Assembly (NCBI RefSeq): GCF_002846365.1
Contig: NZ_PJMW01000001.1
Coordinates: forward strand, 62,001-126,000
DNA: 64,000 nt
From: Nocardia fluminea
Lineage (GTDB): Bacteria; Actinomycetota; Actinomycetes; Mycobacteriales; Mycobacteriaceae
Direction of reading: 5' to 3'
Made by a program: the position numbers and the translations under genes
Notes under the pieces: generated by a model
Database searches by the model: none
The model's input: only the letters and a program-made list of their open reading frames with translations
Told to the model about the DNA's origin: nothing
Part shown: piece by piece, positions 7,225 to 15,801 of the stretch
How positions within the stretch are numbered: position 1 is the stretch's first letter
How the letters are laid out: every line of letters starts with the position of its first letter

Positions 7225-8607
7225 ATGTCGCGCAAATACACTCACATTCCTCAGGTCTCTCCGGCCTATACCGGGCGGATGTCGATGGCGCCGGTGCCCG
7301 CGCTGCGGATGCCCGATGAATGTATGGATCCCGACGTCGCCTACCGATTCATTCACGACGAACTGATGCTCGACGGAAGCAGCAGGCTGAATCTGGCGAC
7401 CTTCGTGTCGACCTGGATGGATCCCCAGGCCGAGAAGCTGATGGCGGAGACGTTCGACAAGAACATGATCGACAAGGACGAATATCCCGCGACCGCCGCG
7501 ATCGAGCAGCGGTGTGTGTGCATGGTCGCGGACCTGTTCCACGCCGAGGGTCTGCGCGACGACGACCCGTCCAGCGCCACGGGGGTGTCGACGATCGGGT
7601 CCAGCGAGGCGGTGATGCTGGCCGGGCTGGCGATGAAGTGGCTGTGGCGCGAGAAGGTCGGCGACGGGTGGAAGGGCCGGACACCGAACATGGTGATGGG
7701 TTCCAACGTGCAGGTGGTGTGGGAGAAGTTCTGCCGCTATTTCGACGTCGAGCCGCGGTACCTGCCGATGGAGAAGGGCCGCTACGTCATCACACCCGAG
7801 CAGGTGCTCGACAGCGTCGACGAGGACACCATCGGCGTCGTGGCCATCTTGGGCACGACGTTCACCGGTGAACTCGAACCGATCGGCGACATCTGCGCGG
7901 CGCTCGACACACTCGCCGCCGACACCGGTCTGGACATCCCCGTCCACGTCGACGCGGCCAGCGGCGGCTTCGTGGTGCCGTTTCTGCATCCCGACCTGAT
8001 GTGGGACTTCCGGCTCCCGCGGGTGGTGTCGATCAACGTCAGCGGCCACAAATACGGGCTGACCTATCCCGGCATCGGGTTCGTGGTGTGGCGCAGCCCC
8101 GAGTACCTGCCCGACGACCTGGTCTTCCGGGTCAACTATCTGGGCGGGGACATGCCCACCTTCACGCTCAACTTCTCCCGGCCGGGCAACCAGGTCATCG
8201 GCCAGTACTACAACTTCCTCCGGCTCGGCCGCTCCGGCTACAGCCAGGTCATGCGATCGCTGTCCCAGACCGCGCGCTGGTTCGGCGATCAGCTGCGCGC
8301 GAGCGGACACTTCGAGGTGATCACGGACGGCTCGGCGATCCCCGTGCTCAGCTTCCGGCTGTCCGGCGACCCCGGCTACACCGAGTTCGACGTCTCGCAC
8401 GCGCTGCGCTCCTACGGCTGGCAGGTGCCCGCGTACACCATGCCGGACAATGCCACCGATGTCGCGGTGCTGCGCGTCGTGGTGCGGGAAGGGTTCTCCG
8501 CAGACATGGCCAGGGCGTTGAGCGATGACATCACCGCCGCGCTGGTGCACCTCGACGCGCTCAAACCCGACGGCTACTTCGACCGGCTCAAGCCGTTCGC
8601 GCACTAG
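7225..8607 (+). CDS. gadB: Glutamate decarboxylase
   Basis: PLP enzyme that decarboxylates L-glutamate to GABA, consuming a proton; it acts in the cytoplasm in acid stress or glutamate metabolism. The 460-aa length is standard. Family landmarks are present: STIGSSEAVMLAGLAMKW, the PLP-contacting HVDAASGGF (Asp about 243), and the Schiff-base lysine in SGHKYGLTYPG (Lys 276). Start ATG 7225 follows AAGGGA by about 6 bp. No GadC antiporter gene is in the window, although a short ORF just upstream could be the stub of a transporter gene. Confidence 0.93.
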   Translation: MSRKYTHIPQVSPAYTGRMSMAPVPALRMPDECMDPDVAYRFIHDELMLDGSSRLNLATFVSTWMDPQAEKLMAETFDKNMIDKDEYPATAAIEQRCVCMVADLFHAEGLRDDDPSSATGVSTIGSSEAVMLAGLAMKWLWREKVGDGWKGRTPNMVMGSNVQVVWEKFCRYFDVEPRYLPMEKGRYVITPEQVLDSVDEDTIGVVAILGTTFTGELEPIGDICAALDTLAADTGLDIPVHVDAASGGFVVPFLHPDLMWDFRLPRVVSINVSGHKYGLTYPGIGFVVWRSPEYLPDDLVFRVNYLGGDMPTFTLNFSRPGNQVIGQYYNFLRLGRSGYSQVMRSLSQTARWFGDQLRASGHFEVITDGSAIPVLSFRLSGDPGYTEFDVSHALRSYGWQVPAYTMPDNATDVAVLRVVVREGFSADMARALSDDITAALVHLDALKPDGYFDRLKPFAH

Positions 8608-8672
8608 CCCCACGCGGTCCGTCGGTCAGCAACCGCCGACCACGAACCGCACGTTGCCGATCGTGGTCGTTG

Positions 8673-9014
8673 TCAGGTGAGTGGCGGCTGTAGGTGGTCC
8701 TTCGCGAAGACCGATGTCACGTAATCGACGAGATGAAGACGGAGGTCGGCCGGCCAGTCCGCGGAGATATCGTCGAGGTCCAGACCGAGTGCCTTTTCGA
8801 CTTCCTGTAAGACGAACGGAAGCGGAATGCTCTCGCGGGAACACACCTGTACCGCGTATTCCAATTGATCCACGACGTCGTGGAGATGAGCGGTCTCGCG
8901 GTCATATGATGATTCGTCATCGAAATGCGAGCGGCGGCGTTCAACGCCCTGACCGGCGTGATCGCGACCGTCGTCGTCGTGCGATCGCCGGATATCACTG
9001 ATGTTCTCGTCCAT
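8673..9014 (-). CDS. Hypothetical acidic protein
   Basis: A 113-aa protein from ATG 9014, preceded by a G-rich ribosome site (CAGGGGGG). The N-terminal third is charged and low-complexity (RRSHDDDGRDHAGQG); the C-terminal two thirds look folded and helical (VVDQLEYAVQVCSRESIPLP, VEKALGLDLDDIS). No domain recognised, no signal peptide. It is convergent with gadB. A minus-strand TACAAT at 9096-9091 could be its -10 box. Confidence 0.6.
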   Translation of the reverse strand: MDENISDIRRSHDDDGRDHAGQGVERRRSHFDDESSYDRETAHLHDVVDQLEYAVQVCSRESIPLPFVLQEVEKALGLDLDDISADWPADLRLHLVDYVTSVFAKDHLQPPLT

Positions 9015-9399
9015 CGACCCCCCTGTCGAAGTTTTTCCGCGTCGATGGTCAACGTACCGAATATTCGCAGAAGCGGGGGCCGTGCCGCAAATTGTATAGC
9101 TACTACACAGCTACCGATGACTGATTTGTGAGCCGTCCCAGCGAACTCCCGGCACGCGCTGAAGCACGCCCGAACCTCGCGAACCCGCCTCTCGACTGTG
9201 TCCCGTCCCGGCTGATCACGCCCTGCGTTCGCCACCGGAGCACGATCGCGCTGTTTAGGGCCCGGTGTTTGCGGTACGGCCTCCCTGTGGCTCCGTCCGG
9301 GCACACCGCATCGACGCGATCGGTGCGCCCGCGGTCGCCAGCAGTGCCCTTCAACGTCGAGCGGCGCCATCGATATCTCGAACGGAAGCGGGAGCAGCC
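9015..9399. other. Intergenic region between divergent genes
   Basis: Spacer between the acidic protein (left) and the ThDP enzyme (right). It contains a locally AT-rich patch (9091-9125) with TACAAT on the minus strand as a possible -10 box. A plus-strand frame runs through 9265-9399 in phase with the ThDP enzyme but has no family-like sequence; the ribosome site at 9390 indicates translation starts at 9400. Confidence 0.5.
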
Positions 9400-11181
9400 A
9401 TGTCGATACAGGTAGCGGACTACGTTCTCCAACGACTGCGGGAATGGGGTGTCGAACAGGTTTTCGGTTACCCCGGGGACGGCATCAACGGCCTGATCGC
9501 CGCATTCGGGCGAGCCGACAACGCCCCTCGGTTCGTACAGAGCAGGCACGAGGAGATGTCCGCGTTCCAGGCCACCGGCTACGCGAAGTTCAGTGGTCAG
9601 GTGGGAGTGTGCGCCGCGACTTCGGGCCCCGGCGCGATCCACCTGCTCAACGGTCTCTACGACGCGAAACTCGATCACGTGCCGGTGGTCGCCATCGTCG
9701 GCCAGACCGCGCGCAGCGCGATGGGCGGCAGCTACCAGCAGGAGGTGGATCTGCAGGCGCTGTTCAAGGACGTGGCCTCGGACTACCTGGTCGAAGTGAA
9801 CGTCGCGAATCAGCTCCCCAACGCGCTGGACCGAGCGATCCGCACGGCGATGACCCGCCGGGCGCCGACCGCGGTGATCATCCCGGCGGACTTGCAGGAG
9901 GAGCCCTACGAAGCGCCCGGGCACGCCTTCAAGGAGGTGCCGTCCAGCCCGCCGAGCACACCTACCAGTACGACGGTGCCTGCACCGGCCGAGATCGAGC
10001 GCGCCGCGGAGGTGATCAACGCCGGACACAAGGTCGCCGTTCTCATCGGCCAAGGCGCACGTGATGCGGCTGCCGAGGTTGTGGAGGTCGCCGAGCTGAC
10101 CGGTGCCGGTGTCGCGAAGGCACTGCTCGGTAAGGATGTGCTGTCCGACGACTTGCCGTTCGTCACCGGTTCGATCGGCCTGCTCGGTACGCGCGCGAGC
10201 TACGAGCTGATGCGTGACTGCGACACCTTGCTGATCGTCGGGTCCAACTTCCCGTACAGCCAGTTCCTGCCCGAGCTGGACCAGGCCCGTGCCGTACAGA
10301 TCGACCTCGACGGCGCGCTCATCGGAATGCGGTACCCCACCGAGGTCGGCCTCGTCGGCGATGCGAAGGCCACGCTACGCGCGCTGATCCCACTGCTCGA
10401 ACGACAGCAGGACCGCTCCTGGCGCGAGACGATCGAGCAGAACGTGCAGCACTGGTGGCAGACGCTGGAACGCCAATCCATGCTCGACGCCGAACCCGCC
10501 AACCCGATGCGGGTGGTGTGGGAGCTGTCTCAGCGCATTCCCGACGACGCGATCGTCACCGCGGATTCGGGATCTTCCACGAACTGGTATGCGCGCTGCC
10601 TGCGGATGCGCGGAAGTATGCGCGGTTCGCTGTCGGGCACATTGGCCACGATGGGTGCCGGGGTTCCGTACGCCATCGGCGCGAAGTTCGCACACCCCGA
10701 CCGCCCGGTGATCGCGCTGGTCGGTGACGGCGCCATGCAGATGAACGGCCTCAACGAGCTGATCACGATCCAGCGGTATCGGCACCTGTGGGCCGATCAG
10801 CGACTGATCGTCTGCGTCTTCCACAACAACGATCTGAACCAGGTCACCTGGGAGCTACGCGGCATGGGCGGCGCACCCAAATTCGAGGAGTCGCAGTCAC
10901 TTCCGGACATCTCCTACGCCGAGATGGCCCGCTGTGCCGGCATCGAGGCGGTCGTCGTCGACAGCTCCGAGGACATCGGCCGCGCCTGGGATCGCGCACT
11001 CACCGCGCAGTGCCCGGTGTTGCTCGACATTCGGTGCGACCCCGAGGTGCCGCCCATTCCGCCGCACGCGACCTACGAACAGATCAAGGACATGGGCAAG
11101 GCGGTCGTGCAGGGCGACCCGGGCGCATGGCACCTGTTGATGCAGGGCCTCAAGACAAAGGCCCAGGAACTACGGCCCTGA
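9400..11181 (+). CDS. ThDP-dependent enzyme, pyruvate oxidase/acetolactate-synthase-like
   Basis: A 593-aa enzyme with the three-domain ThDP fold. The N-terminal Pyr domain has the catalytic Glu region SRHEEMSAFQATGYAK and GPGAIHLLNGLYDAK. The C-terminal PP domain has the Mg/ThDP motif VGDGAMQMNG...N. It most resembles pyruvate dehydrogenase (quinone)/PoxB and related 'ThDP-requiring' proteins, which turn pyruvate into acetate and CO2 at the membrane; an acetolactate-synthase-like carboligase is the alternative. ATG 9400 follows GGGAG. The small membrane-anchored protein 55 bp downstream is probably cotranscribed. With gadB nearby, a role in acid or overflow metabolism is possible. Confidence 0.8.
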   Translation: MSIQVADYVLQRLREWGVEQVFGYPGDGINGLIAAFGRADNAPRFVQSRHEEMSAFQATGYAKFSGQVGVCAATSGPGAIHLLNGLYDAKLDHVPVVAIVGQTARSAMGGSYQQEVDLQALFKDVASDYLVEVNVANQLPNALDRAIRTAMTRRAPTAVIIPADLQEEPYEAPGHAFKEVPSSPPSTPTSTTVPAPAEIERAAEVINAGHKVAVLIGQGARDAAAEVVEVAELTGAGVAKALLGKDVLSDDLPFVTGSIGLLGTRASYELMRDCDTLLIVGSNFPYSQFLPELDQARAVQIDLDGALIGMRYPTEVGLVGDAKATLRALIPLLERQQDRSWRETIEQNVQHWWQTLERQSMLDAEPANPMRVVWELSQRIPDDAIVTADSGSSTNWYARCLRMRGSMRGSLSGTLATMGAGVPYAIGAKFAHPDRPVIALVGDGAMQMNGLNELITIQRYRHLWADQRLIVCVFHNNDLNQVTWELRGMGGAPKFEESQSLPDISYAEMARCAGIEAVVVDSSEDIGRAWDRALTAQCPVLLDIRCDPEVPPIPPHATYEQIKDMGKAVVQGDPGAWHLLMQGLKTKAQELRP

Positions 11182-11236
11182 CCGTTCGGCGGGTCCAGCT
11201 CCGCACGAAGCGAACACACCGAAGACAGGAGCACCG

Positions 11237-11434
11237 ATGAGCCCCCATACAGAACCCGCGATCACGACGACCCGCCACGCCGCACAGGCAGTCGAGCCCA
11301 CCTTGCCCGAGCGCGCTTCCGACAGCGGACGACAGATGGCGGAGGTGACCGCCCGCGCTCCCGCGGTGCCGGTGGTGGCGATCGCGGTCCTCGCGGGTGT
11401 CGCAGTGTGGTTGATCGTGCGGCGCCGCCGTTGA
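11237..11434 (+). CDS. Small C-terminally anchored membrane protein
   Basis: 65 aa from ATG 11237 (AGGAGC upstream). A polar N-terminal half (TEPAITTTRHAAQAVEPTLP) is followed by one membrane span (VPVVAIAVLAGVAVWLIV) and an RRRR tail, giving an N-out, C-in or tail-anchor topology. Close behind the ThDP enzyme on the same strand, so it may tether or assist that enzyme at the membrane; this is inference from position only. Confidence 0.6.
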   Translation: MSPHTEPAITTTRHAAQAVEPTLPERASDSGRQMAEVTARAPAVPVVAIAVLAGVAVWLIVRRRR

Positions 11435-11552
11435 GGTGAGCGACGACGCCGAACCCCGCACCCAGGCAGACTCAGCTGATCGCGTTCTGCCGCCGAGGCG
11501 AGGAGAATGGGCGGTGGGTTGACGAGTTCGTACGCACCACCAGGAGCACGCG

Positions 11553-12296
11553 ATGCTACACAGCCACCGAACGTTCTCTCATCTGCTGCACGACATGGGT
11601 GAGCAGTCCTTCGACGACGATCAGGTGCGCCGTGCGGCGTGGGTCGCGCGGTGGGTAGGACGCGGCGCCGACGCCCCGCTGCATCCCGGCGACCTCGTCA
11701 CGCTCGCCGATCGTCTCCAGCCCGAAGTCCTGCCCGCCGGATCGGTGATGTTCTCGGCGGGCCGCGCGTCCAACGGCGTCTGGATCGTGCGGCAGGGGCA
11801 GGTCGAGCTGTCCGTCGAGTCGGGCGAGCAGCGTGTGGTGGTGGGTGTGCTCGGCCCCGGCGATGTCGACGGCGACATCGCGCTGGTGCTGGAAATGCCG
11901 CTGGCCTACACCGCGCGCACGCTCAGCGCCACGCAGTGCCTGTTCCTGCCGCAACGCGATTTCGGCACGGTGCTCACTACCCACCCGGAGGTCGCTCGGC
12001 GCTGGCTGTCCAGTGTGGCGCAACGGGTTTCGGTGGGCCAGCTCCGGCTGATCGACCTGCTCGGCCGCCCGCTGCCCGGCCAGGTGGCCCAATTGCTGCT
12101 CGACGAAGCCGTCGACGGGTCGGTACGGGTGGACCAGCGCACGCTCGCCGCCATGGCCGGTGCGCGGAGCGTGTCGTTCCACAAGGTCATCGAGGAATTC
12201 GAACGACACAGCCTGATCACCGTCGGTCCGGACAACATCGTCATCGCCGATGCCGACGCATTGCGGCAGCTCACAGCGAGACTTCCCAGCCGCTGA
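11553..12296 (+). CDS. Crp/Fnr-family transcriptional regulator
   Basis: 247 aa. An N-terminal cyclic-nucleotide-binding-type beta barrel (VLPAGSVMFSAGRASNGVWI, GVLGPGDVDGDIALVLEMPL) is joined by a long helix to a C-terminal winged helix (RVDQRTLAAMAGARSVSFHKVIEEFE). The recognition helix is non-canonical (RSVSFHKVI versus the usual R-x-T/S-V-x-R). The effector is unknown. The start has AGGAG 7 bp upstream. It could control the ThDP operon just before it. Confidence 0.75.
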   Translation: MLHSHRTFSHLLHDMGEQSFDDDQVRRAAWVARWVGRGADAPLHPGDLVTLADRLQPEVLPAGSVMFSAGRASNGVWIVRQGQVELSVESGEQRVVVGVLGPGDVDGDIALVLEMPLAYTARTLSATQCLFLPQRDFGTVLTTHPEVARRWLSSVAQRVSVGQLRLIDLLGRPLPGQVAQLLLDEAVDGSVRVDQRTLAAMAGARSVSFHKVIEEFERHSLITVGPDNIVIADADALRQLTARLPSR

Positions 12297-12304
12297 CCGA
12301 TCTA

Positions 12305-12321
12305 CCGCCGGAAACCGGCGG
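12305..12321 (+). terminator. Short GC hairpin after the Crp-type gene
   Basis: A perfect 7-bp stem CCGCCGG/CCGGCGG with an AAA loop, 9 bp after the stop codon. There is no T-run, so intrinsic termination is uncertain. Confidence 0.4.
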
Positions 12322-12528
12322 GAGGCGAATATCGGGAACGCTATAGAAATCTTTCTGAGCTTAACTTTCCAGAGTAAATATCTAATTGCGGATAGTGATA
12401 TTCTTGAAACGTTTGGTTTCGCGATTTCAGCAACAGGAAAAATGAGAACGGGTTATATTTTCTGAACACCCATTATTTGCGGTTCGACAACCCGTCTCAC
12501 CGCTGCTCGACATTTCTTGGAGATCGCC

Positions 12529-13146
12529 ATGAGATCGACCTCTTCCCTGTTTCGTGCCGGCTTTCTTGCGCCGGTGGCAGTCGCCACCGTCTTTTGTTTG
12601 GCGGCGCCGGTAAATGCCGCCCCCGTCAGCGTGAACTGGAGCTGCCGGGGCACCGTCTTCGGTATCGGCCAAACCTCGAGTATGAACACTTCCGTCACCG
12701 GCACCGCGCCCGCCTCGGCGGCGTCGGGCTCGGCGGTGGCCATCACCATCACACCGGGCGCCTCGTCGGTACCCAGTTCCGCGGCCGGCTTCACCGTGAA
12801 CAACATCAGCAACCTGAAGATGACCATTCCGACTCCGGCGAATTCGACCTTGGTCTCGGCTACCGCGTCCGGGGGTACCGTCGCGGGCACCGTCGCCACC
12901 TCGGGCGGCAATGTCGTGCTGACCGTGCCGGGTCCGATCGCGGGCGGCACCAGCTTCACTCCGCCCGCGGTGACCATCAACGTCACCGCGGGCGCCGCCG
13001 GGACATCGATCACCAGCAAGTACGCGGGGACCAGCTACTCCAGTCCCGGCATGACCATGACGACCAATGTCTCATTCGTCGGCAATGTCGCGACCGCGTG
13101 CTACCCGAGCCCGTCCCCGACGCTGACCACCACGGCGGTCGTCTGA
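12529..13146 (+). CDS. Secreted protein of unknown function
   Basis: 205 aa with a Sec signal peptide (charged start MRSTSSLFR, hydrophobic FLAPVAVATVFCLAAPVNA, cleavage after A-x-A). The mature part is Ala/Thr/Ser/Gly-rich and reads like repeated beta strands (SVNWSCRGTVFGIGQTSSMN, MTMTTNVSFVGN), with two Cys (C in WSCRG and in TACYP) that may form one disulfide. ATG 12529 follows TTGGAG by 7 bp. The region upstream is unusually AT-rich. Similar small secreted beta proteins are common in Nocardia and Rhodococcus, but no role is known to me. Confidence 0.75.
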   Translation: MRSTSSLFRAGFLAPVAVATVFCLAAPVNAAPVSVNWSCRGTVFGIGQTSSMNTSVTGTAPASAASGSAVAITITPGASSVPSSAAGFTVNNISNLKMTIPTPANSTLVSATASGGTVAGTVATSGGNVVLTVPGPIAGGTSFTPPAVTINVTAGAAGTSITSKYAGTSYSSPGMTMTTNVSFVGNVATACYPSPSPTLTTTAVV

Positions 13147-13477
13147 GTCCGCGGCCGGGTGCCGCCGGACGATGACCAACGTCCACGTCGGCAGCCGGTG
13201 GTGAACACCCGGACCGGGTTGCCTCGACCAGCCCGGTCCGGTCCCACCGAGCGGGACCATCCGCCTTCGATCCTCATAGTGGTTGCCCTGCTTACGGTTT
13301 GGCGCAGCGGAGCCACTTCGACCGAATAATCCCATGCGCAGTATCGCATCGCTCGGTGTGTCGTACAGTGCATGTCCCGGCACAGCCACGGCCGCTTCGA
13401 CGACCGAGCGGTGCCGCTTTCGTGATGCTCGTCAGCCGCGGTTCGGCCGGCGGTCAAACCGATCGACAGGAGCCTCC
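13147..13477. other. Intergenic region with strong hairpin
   Basis: Apart from the 10-bp-arm hairpin at 13209-13241 nothing recognisable is present. Overlapping frames on both strands have irregular codon use and no family-like sequence. Confidence 0.5.
13209..13241 (+). terminator. 10-bp-arm hairpin, probable terminator
   Basis: Perfect arms CCGGACCGGG and CCCGGTCCGG with a 13-nt loop, 63 bp after the secreted-protein stop. No T-run follows. It may end transcription or stabilise the mRNA. Confidence 0.5.
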
Positions 13478-13669
13478 ATGCCCGCATCGAACGCCCAGTG
13501 GCGATCCGCACCGCACGCGGGAGAAACGACGGCACGCGCTCGCGACTGCCGACCGATCGCGATCCACGCCGCGCCGGGGCGGCACGCGGCAGCCATCGAG
13601 TCCACCGATCACCCCGACTCCCCCGCACGGATTCGGGCGCTCAGCAACCGCGCCGGCCCTGGCCGGTGA
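13478..13669 (+). CDS. Possible small protein ahead of MarR gene
   Basis: ATG 13478 has a good ribosome site (CAGGAG, 5 bp spacing) and opens 63 codons (MPASNAQWRSAPHAGETTAR...) with mostly G/C third positions. The product is basic, low in hydrophobic residues and unlike any family I know. It ends 34 bp before the MarR gene. Could be a real small gene or a leader. Confidence 0.35.
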   Translation: MPASNAQWRSAPHAGETTARARDCRPIAIHAAPGRHAAAIESTDHPDSPARIRALSNRAGPGR

Positions 13670-13703
13670 TTCTGCTGAGCGGTTCTCTGTTTTCACGTGA
13701 TCG

Positions 13704-14210
13704 ATGGGAAAGCCCGTGTGCCCGACAACAAGCGAACCCGCCCGGATCTCGGTCGAGCTCAAGAGGGCGCTGGAGTTCTATCACGGAAGCGTCGAGGACC
13801 TGGTCCGCGAATTGATCAGAGTGCTCGGCGTGAACGAGACCGATCGGCGGGCACTCGAGATCGTCCTGCTCGAGGAGAAGTCCACCACGCCGGGAAAGCT
13901 GGCCGAACGGCTCGGGCTCACCTCCGCCGGGGTCACGATCATGCTCAACCGGCTCGAGAAGCAGGGCTACATCGCGCGGTCGTTGCACCCGACCGATCGT
14001 CGCCGGGTGATCGTGATGGCCACCGAACTCGCGGCTGATCGTGTGCAGGAACTCGTCGTCCCGATGATCGTCGAAAGCTACAAGATGCTGCTGAACTATT
14101 ACGACGCCGCCGAACTCGAAATAATCGCCGATTTCCTGAACCGCGCCGGCGAACTACAGCGAATTCACCGCCAACGGCTGCGCGAAGTGGATACCTACTC
14201 GCGTCCCTGA
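13704..14210 (+). CDS. MarR family transcriptional regulator
   Basis: 168 aa with the MarR winged helix: TPGKLAERLGLTSAGVTIML (recognition helix), NRLEKQGYIARS and the wing LHPTDRRRVIVMAT, followed by dimer helices. Such proteins usually repress efflux or detoxification genes and release DNA on binding phenolic compounds. ATG 13704 is the longest start; GTG 13716 is an alternative with GGGAAAG closer by. No obvious target is divergent; the Thr/Ser-rich membrane protein follows in the same direction. Confidence 0.85.
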   Translation: MGKPVCPTTSEPARISVELKRALEFYHGSVEDLVRELIRVLGVNETDRRALEIVLLEEKSTTPGKLAERLGLTSAGVTIMLNRLEKQGYIARSLHPTDRRRVIVMATELAADRVQELVVPMIVESYKMLLNYYDAAELEIIADFLNRAGELQRIHRQRLREVDTYSRP

Positions 14211-14282
14211 TAACAGGCATGCGGTCACGGTGCAATGTTTCGCGGCCGCAGGCACATTTCGCGGGAGAAAGCAGGAATTCTG

Positions 14283-15233
14283 ATGCGAACCCTCGACAAC
14301 AGTGAAGACCCGGTAGCGAAGTCCGGCATCGATACCGAGCCAGTGCCCCGGAATTCGCGGCGATGCTGTGAGCTACCCGCGAAGCGCTCAGCCGATCGTT
14401 TCCGGCGACAGATATCGCGTGGGGGCGTGGCGGTCGCGTTGGCGACCACAATCGTCGGGATAGCACTCGCGGTACGGGCGGATTCCGGTCCACCGGCTCC
14501 GGTGAGCAGCGCGGAGGTGTTCGCGGGACAACCCACCGCGCACACTCCCGAGTACAGCGCCGATCGAAACCGGTCCGAACCGATATCCCTGAGCACGAGT
14601 GCCGATACACCGAACGAGGTCTCCGTACCCGACATCGTCTCGGGTGCCGACATTGCTACCGAGCCCGAGCTTGCCGCACCGGAGGCCGATGCCACGAGCA
14701 CAGCCACAGCGCCGGAAACGACGACGGCCGTGCCCACGGATACTTCGCCTGCGGATTCGGCCGAGGTGTCGGTCAGCGCGAGTTTCTCCGCCACGGCGAG
14801 TCTTTCGGTCCAGGACACCTCCGGTGTGCAGGATCCGGGTGCCGTCACCTCGACTTCGATATCCACGGTGACCGTCGCCGCAACTCCGACCGAGACGTCG
14901 ACGATCACGGTGACAGCCGATCCGAGCACGGTGACGGTGTCGGCTGATCCCTCCACCATCACCGTCACTCCCACCACCGCTTCCCCGACTGCCACGACAA
15001 CAGCGCCGACCAGCACCACGACAACCACGAAACCGGCGAGTGCGACCACAACATCCGAGCCACCGGCGGCATCCACAACGCCGGCGGTATCCACCACATC
15101 GGCGGCACCGACCACCACATCAGCCCGGCCTACGACAACCACATCGCCGACCACGACCAAGCCGCAGACCACGACCAAGTCGCCGCGTCCGACTCCATCC
15201 CTCGCCCGCCCACCGGCCACAACCCCACGGTGA
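14283..15233 (+). CDS. Thr/Ser-rich single-pass surface protein
   Basis: 316 aa. A basic cytoplasmic head of about 45 residues is followed by one membrane span (GGVAVALATTIVGIALAV, residues 47-64) and a long extracytoplasmic tail very rich in Thr, Ser, Pro and Ala (runs such as STITVTADPSTVTVSADPST and TTTTKPASATTTSEP). The composition is mucin-like, suggesting a glycosylated stalk. No catalytic domain. An open frame on the opposite strand is a mirror of this repetitive DNA and less likely. Tandem-like VTADPST/VSADPST repeats suggest length variation between strains. Confidence 0.65.
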   Translation: MRTLDNSEDPVAKSGIDTEPVPRNSRRCCELPAKRSADRFRRQISRGGVAVALATTIVGIALAVRADSGPPAPVSSAEVFAGQPTAHTPEYSADRNRSEPISLSTSADTPNEVSVPDIVSGADIATEPELAAPEADATSTATAPETTTAVPTDTSPADSAEVSVSASFSATASLSVQDTSGVQDPGAVTSTSISTVTVAATPTETSTITVTADPSTVTVSADPSTITVTPTTASPTATTTAPTSTTTTTKPASATTTSEPPAASTTPAVSTTSAAPTTTSARPTTTTSPTTTKPQTTTKSPRPTPSLARPPATTPR

Positions 15234-15332
15234 GGGCAGCGAATGAGCGGAGCTGCTGTGCACGCGTAGCGGTGCGGTCCAACTCGATCGGCGACAGACC
15301 GCGTCGACGCCGAGTATGCGAGGGTGGTGGGC

Positions 15333-15797
15333 ATGACGGTAGAACGGTTCGAAGTGCAGCGGCAGGTCCGCGCGTCACCTTCGGAAATCTTCACACTGCT
15401 GTGCTCCCCCGAAGGGCACGTGGCCATCGATAGTTCGGGCATGCTGCAATCGGCGGAGGGAAAGCCCGTCACCGGCGTCGGCGACGAGTTCATCGTCCAC
15501 ATGGATCGCGAAGCGCTCAACGACTTCCCGATGGGCGAGTACGACGTGACAGTGATCATCACCGAATTCGAGCAGGACAAGCATCTCGAGTGGACGATCT
15601 CGGGCGCCATCGAACCGCCGATCGAGCACCTGTACGGCTACCGCCTCGAGCCCAGCGAGACCGGCACGCTGGTCACCTCGTACTACGACTGGAGCAAGAT
15701 CGCGCCCCGCTACCGCGAAGCGGCCATCTTCCCGATCATTCCCGAGTCCGCGCTGCGCGCCACCCTCGGCATCCTCGCCCGCACGCTCCGCAAATAA
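15333..15797 (+). CDS. SRPBCC family protein
   Basis: 154 aa (start MTVERF; ATG 15324 is an alternative). The fold signature of START/polyketide-cyclase-like proteins is visible: QVRASPSEIFTLLCSPEGH at the start, GDEFIVHM, HLEWTISG, GTLVTSYYDWS, and a long C-terminal helix (ALRATLGILARTL). It should bind a small hydrophobic ligand in the cytoplasm. No partner genes identify the ligand. It is convergent with the DUF574 methyltransferase (4 bp between stops). Confidence 0.8.
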   Translation: MTVERFEVQRQVRASPSEIFTLLCSPEGHVAIDSSGMLQSAEGKPVTGVGDEFIVHMDREALNDFPMGEYDVTVIITEFEQDKHLEWTISGAIEPPIEHLYGYRLEPSETGTLVTSYYDWSKIAPRYREAAIFPIIPESALRATLGILARTLRK

Positions 15798-15801
15798 GTC
15801 G

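Noticed and set aside
9265..9399. N-terminal extension of the ThDP enzyme
   Set aside because: The 45 extra residues are not family-like, and a ribosome site stands just before ATG 9400.
13101..13628. Minus-strand frame of 175 codons
   Set aside because: Arg/Ser-rich, irregular codon use, crosses the strong hairpin and the end of the secreted-protein gene.
14225..15610. Minus-strand frame of 461 codons rich in Val
   Set aside because: It mirrors the Thr/Ser-rich coding strand and overlaps the SRPBCC gene; the plus-strand protein has a proper start, membrane span and codon pattern.
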